DNA of 64,000 nt, taken from contig NZ_QSIN01000005.1 in assembly GCF_003469205.1 (NCBI RefSeq), positions 1 to 64,000 on the forward strand, read 5' to 3'. Every line of letters begins with the position of its first letter. Position 1 is the stretch's first letter. Positions 63,001-64,000 of this stretch are shown here, in pieces. The position numbers and the translations under genes are program-made. This DNA is from Collinsella sp. AM33-4BH. Lineage in GTDB: Bacteria; Actinomycetota; Coriobacteriia; Coriobacteriales; Coriobacteriaceae. The notes under the pieces were generated by a model. That model made no database searches. It saw only the letters and a list, made by a program, of their open reading frames with translations, and had not been told where the DNA came from.

Positions 63001-63511
63001 CGAGGTCGACCAGGCGCTCAGGGCGCTCGAGAGCGCCCGCGGCGCGCTCGAGAAGACCCCGGTGGCCCCGGTCGAGAAACCGACTAAGAAGCAGCTCAAG
63101 GCCCTGGTCAAGCAGGCGAAGGAGACTGACACTAGGGGCAAGACGGCCGAGTCTGTCAAGGCCCTGACGGATGCCATTACCTACGCCGAGGACGTCTTGG
63201 GTGCTGAGAATGCTTCCGACACCCAGCTCCAGGCGGCCTATGACCAGCTCAAGCTGGCTATTGAGAGCCTCAAGGATGCCGATTCCGGCAATCAGGGCGG
63301 CTCGGGCAACCAGGGTTCCGGCAATGGCTCGAACGGCGGCAACCAGGCGGGCAAGCCCGCAGGCGACAAGGCCCAGGGCAGCAAGAAGAACGGTTCGGCG
63401 ATTCCCAATACCGGAGACCAGACGGCGGCGACCGTCGCGACCGTCGGTGGTCTTGGCGCCATCATCGCCGCGATCGGCGCTTTCTTCCATCGTCGCAGCA
63501 AGGCTAAGTAG
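57098..63511 (+). CDS. Cell-wall-anchored GH31 glycosidase, multi-domain (possible alpha-N-acetylgalactosaminidase)
   Basis: 2137 residues. Signal peptide about 1-35; GH31 catalytic domain about 60-760 with a nucleophile candidate Asp480 (LKTDVAWVGSGYSFGLNG) and acid/base candidate Asp531 (WTGDQYGGNWEY); DUF5110-like part; FN3 (about 967-1047); F5/8 type C (1048-1189); EF-hand/dockerin-like DLNDNGVYDVYDY (from 1240); cohesin-like domain (1270-1408); second F5/8-like region (1412-1582); Ig-like domain; FIVAR (1676-1742); F5/8 type C/CBM32 (1751-1909); two more FIVAR; Gly/Ser/Asn linker; IPNTG (2102-2106), membrane helix and RRSKAK. This layout and the DVAW motif resemble GH31 enzymes acting on alpha-GalNAc of mucin O-glycans, but substrate is inferred. 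GTG with AAAGGAG; GntR-like sites and a G9 tract lie upstream. Confidence 0.85.
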   Translation: MRRNSIFTKRWVKGSAVLVATAATLVFANPQQAIATPLKGVDSATVSQSASNVVDIDFADGIKGRITFLEDGIFRYNVDPKGEFSDYATPRSKSHTAKIQAQPDTSDTYSKPSATVADKGDTIEITGGKATVILDKATGKMSIKSGDRVVVSESASLDLDKKGTVQTLAKEKSENFFGGGTQNGRFLHTNQTIAISNTNNWTDGGVASPNPFYWTSDGYGVLRNTFAEGSYDFGSTDSSTVTTLHSENEFDAYYFVATNEGASNVATEMLQDYYKVTGNPVLLPEYGFYLGHLNAYNRDGWSTTSGQKKWETKGSKSSSEKGDVKYESGMSTGYKLDGTLAAETLNGEGPSVDTENMKATDFDRQFSARQVIDDYEDNDMPLGWFLPNDGYGAGYGQNGYYKTGGVNSDGTSSADRLNAVRANVDNLKKFTEYANSKGVSTGLWTQSNLEPDSNSETPWHLLRDFDAEVKTGGISTLKTDVAWVGSGYSFGLNGIKTAYDTVTTGANKRPNIITLDGWAGTQRFGGIWTGDQYGGNWEYIRFHIPTYIGQSLSGNPNIGSDMDGIFGGDPIISARDYQWKTFTPSMLDMDGWGTYRKSPMTHGDPYTGISRFYLKLKAQLMPYIYTSAASAANIDTGNGDAGLPMIRAMLLSDNSEYAASTSTQYQYMFGENFLVAPVYQDTQADENGNDIRNGIYLPNYGTDENPTIWIDYFSGKQYRGGQVLNNYEAPLWKLPLFVKANAIVPMYAENNNPEAVSDTNTKGTDRSQRIVEFFATEGDGTFTQYEDDGSSIENNTTEDDSYGTIDNISYGEHVSTVYSSKAAGGTATFTAEASKGGYNGYDSNRTTTFVANVSAKPTSVVAKNGGSALNVVEVDSQETFDAATPEAGQAVYFYSETPNLNHYGSDADGTEAEQGESFNNTKITTNPKVYVKFAKTDVAAAAQTLELGGFVNADATLTADRLNENLSAPTNLAAPEDVTTPTSIKLTWGKVDGATSYDLKVDGTVFAVGDAAEFTHTDLAYNSKHTYQIRSRNAEGYSAWSDVLEANSALDPWRNVPDAEEITWEGSLYGSHKAELAFDHEFQSGDGGFHSGGNDLGKALTVDYGRAYKLDKLEYYPRDDAGNGTVTKMRVETSLDGVHWTSQEVDWARSADCKTVAFDGTVAARYVRMTPLASVGNFFSASEIAIYKTDGTDGFAVGSNLNKATISDGDYSNMKNYLGLENREPDTPTFGSQIRDHFADLNDNGVYDVYDYSFTMAGLDGGTKQKGKVAGSLAVIPSKTEVEAGDEITVDVYAADAKNVNALGALVNFKSDQFEFVSESIAQDGSTAGMENLSREKVQFADRTQTINLAFANRGDGKLYNGTGAVASFKLKAKTAGKVELPSTSWLIGPACDALEFASDGTVTMPDVPQPTVAEYGQDAFNITMTNDELTTDDGTNVEKLIQQKSYNALFDNNEGDNGFEFLWNWSGNWDSEGKLPSYVKLPTTMTFAFKTPSKLDSVEVVNRNGGNGTVQKIKAVVTFEDGSTQEFAGGEYDSFRARYAFGLSAENKGKKATKVEVTPLEASGDQMLTLREVNFNYTQGVEAIEGVELGKNQTEFFEGDVTLVDAKATPESAGYPYVTVESSDPSVVSVSAVQAGDSVSYYLRANKAGKAKITVASVLDPSKTASYEVEVKAGVDTSALVAALSEAAGYSESVYTKDSYAALTAAVEAAQKLLDGGQGSYSKKDVADATAKIEKAIDGLKMRPVDEKILINTPENRKNVKVAGFSSEADYEGSNAVNALDGDERTLWHSDWAHGTGMPQYLSVDLGRDYDLTDVTFLPRQDGGTNGDIFEAEILVSDTADGYEMGTAASMGTFAFDNDGRVLTDRGDWKQMSFGAARGRYVTVKVIHAGGGNVDAYCSMAELKFYGTAVPDPVAKDDLATAIEKVDAEVAAGDLKAGDYTEASWTALENALASARAILSDEKATQDEVDQALRALESARGALEKTPVAPVEKPTKKQLKALVKQAKETDTRGKTAESVKALTDAITYAEDVLGAENASDTQLQAAYDQLKLAIESLKDADSGNQGGSGNQGSGNGSNGGNQAGKPAGDKAQGSKKNGSAIPNTGDQTAATVATVGGLGAIIAAIGAFFHRRSKAK

Positions 63512-63529
63512 CCCCAGCAACAGCTAAGC

Positions 63530-63573
63530 AAGCGTGCCCGCCGTCCCACCCAAGGACGGTGGGCACGCTTTTT
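63530..63573 (+). terminator. Terminator of the GH31 gene
   Basis: AAGCGTGCCCGCCGTCC pairs with GGACGGTGGGCACGCTT (17 positions, one mismatch) around CACCCAA, followed by TTTTT. The remaining 150 bases to purE hold no gene. Confidence 0.9.
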
Positions 63574-63728
63574 GAATGTAGGCGGAAAGCTCCGACCCTT
63601 CGGCCTTAATCTCGCAAAGCGTTCCGTCTCCCGCCGAACACATCAGCATCGGCGGCTATACTTGAATTATTTGCAGTTAAGGGTCGCGGATTCGCCGCGT
63701 CACCGCTCTCAACAGGAGGTCTTTGTTT

Positions 63729-64000
63729 ATGGCAGATCAAAAGCCGGTTGTCGGGATCATCATGGGTTCCAAGTCCGATCTGGGCGTTATGGAAGGCTGC
63801 ACCGCCGAGCTCGAGGCACTGGGTGTGCCCTATGAGCTCGTGATCGCGAGCGCGCACCGCACGCCGGCGAAGGTCCACGAGTGGGCTTCGACTGCCGCCG
63901 ATCGCGGTATCAAAGTGATTATCGCCGCCGCCGGCAAGGCCGCTCACCTGGGTGGTGTCGTGGCTGCCTTTACGCCGCTGCCGGTTATCGGCGTGCCTAT
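63729..64000 (+). CDS. purE: N5-carboxyaminoimidazole ribonucleotide mutase PurE, partial
   Basis: The first 90 residues of PurE, cut by the window end (full length is about 160). [42 protein letters not shown] carries the family signature GSxSD and the SAHRTP motif, and [25 protein letters not shown] continues it. ACAGGAGGTC precedes the ATG. It converts N5-CAIR to CAIR in purine synthesis; purK or other pur genes may follow outside the window. Confidence 0.95.
   Translation, partial: MADQKPVVGIIMGSKSDLGVMEGCTAELEALGVPYELVIASAHRTPAKVHEWASTAADRGIKVIIAAAGKAAHLGGVVAAFTPLPVIGVP

Noticed and set aside
61865..63520. 551-residue minus-strand frame over the GH31 C-terminus
   Set aside because: Antisense to FIVAR/F5-8 modules, no ribosome binding site or family.

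Overview
The window looks like a chromosomal segment of a high-GC, Gram-positive gut actinobacterium of the class Coriobacteriia, most likely Collinsella. The inference rests on gene order around the origin (rpmH-rnpA-yidD-yidC-khpB-rsmG-parA-parB facing away from dnaA-dnaN-recF-dciA-gyrB-gyrA), strong GGAGG ribosome binding sites with many GTG/TTG starts, sortase-anchored surface proteins and a host-glycan-type glycosidase. No database search was possible, so genus level is inference.

Layout. 1-1830: purB and tRNA-Gly on the minus strand, with a hairpin-rich element just past the tRNA. 2126-9010: a thioester-domain adhesin with LPATG anchor, a tiny membrane protein and a split M28-peptidase-like membrane protein carrying a very long acidic insert. 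9209-16123: two overlapping WYL regulators, an exonuclease-helicase of the DinG type, Ddl and RlmN. 16343-29965: the origin of replication. parA/parB and five parS-like sites lie on the left; dnaA, dnaN, recF, dciA and gyrB on the right. An uncharacterised GHKL-ATPase/winged-helix gene sits directly before dnaA. Copies of the 9-mer TTTTCAACA occur on both sides of dnaA, and an AT-rich stretch precedes dnaN, so a bipartite oriC is probable.

30122-41384: gyrA, a tRNA-Ile/Ala/Ile cluster, a DUF151 nuclease-like protein, typA, envelope proteins, a PD-(D/E)XK-like gene bracketed by inverted copies of a palindromic element, and two tRNA-Ser genes with a second copy of the tRNA-linked hairpin element. 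41385-48209: rpsF-ssb-rpsR-rplI-dnaB, purA, purD and a Nudix hydrolase. 48457-56178: an ABC exporter, an unknown membrane protein and carAB under a probable PyrR hairpin. 56179-64000: a long hairpin, a MITE-like element, an operator-rich leader with a G9 tract, a 2137-residue anchored GH31 glycosidase, and the beginning of purE.

Functionally the window combines replication initiation and segregation, the primosome/SSB cluster, scattered purine genes (purB, purA, purD, purE), pyrimidine/arginine supply (carAB) and two large surface proteins likely to contact the host. The most unusual content is the GHKL-wHTH gene at oriC, two composite hairpin elements built on tRNA 3' ends, several families of long intergenic palindromes, and a homopolymer tract that could phase-vary the glycosidase.
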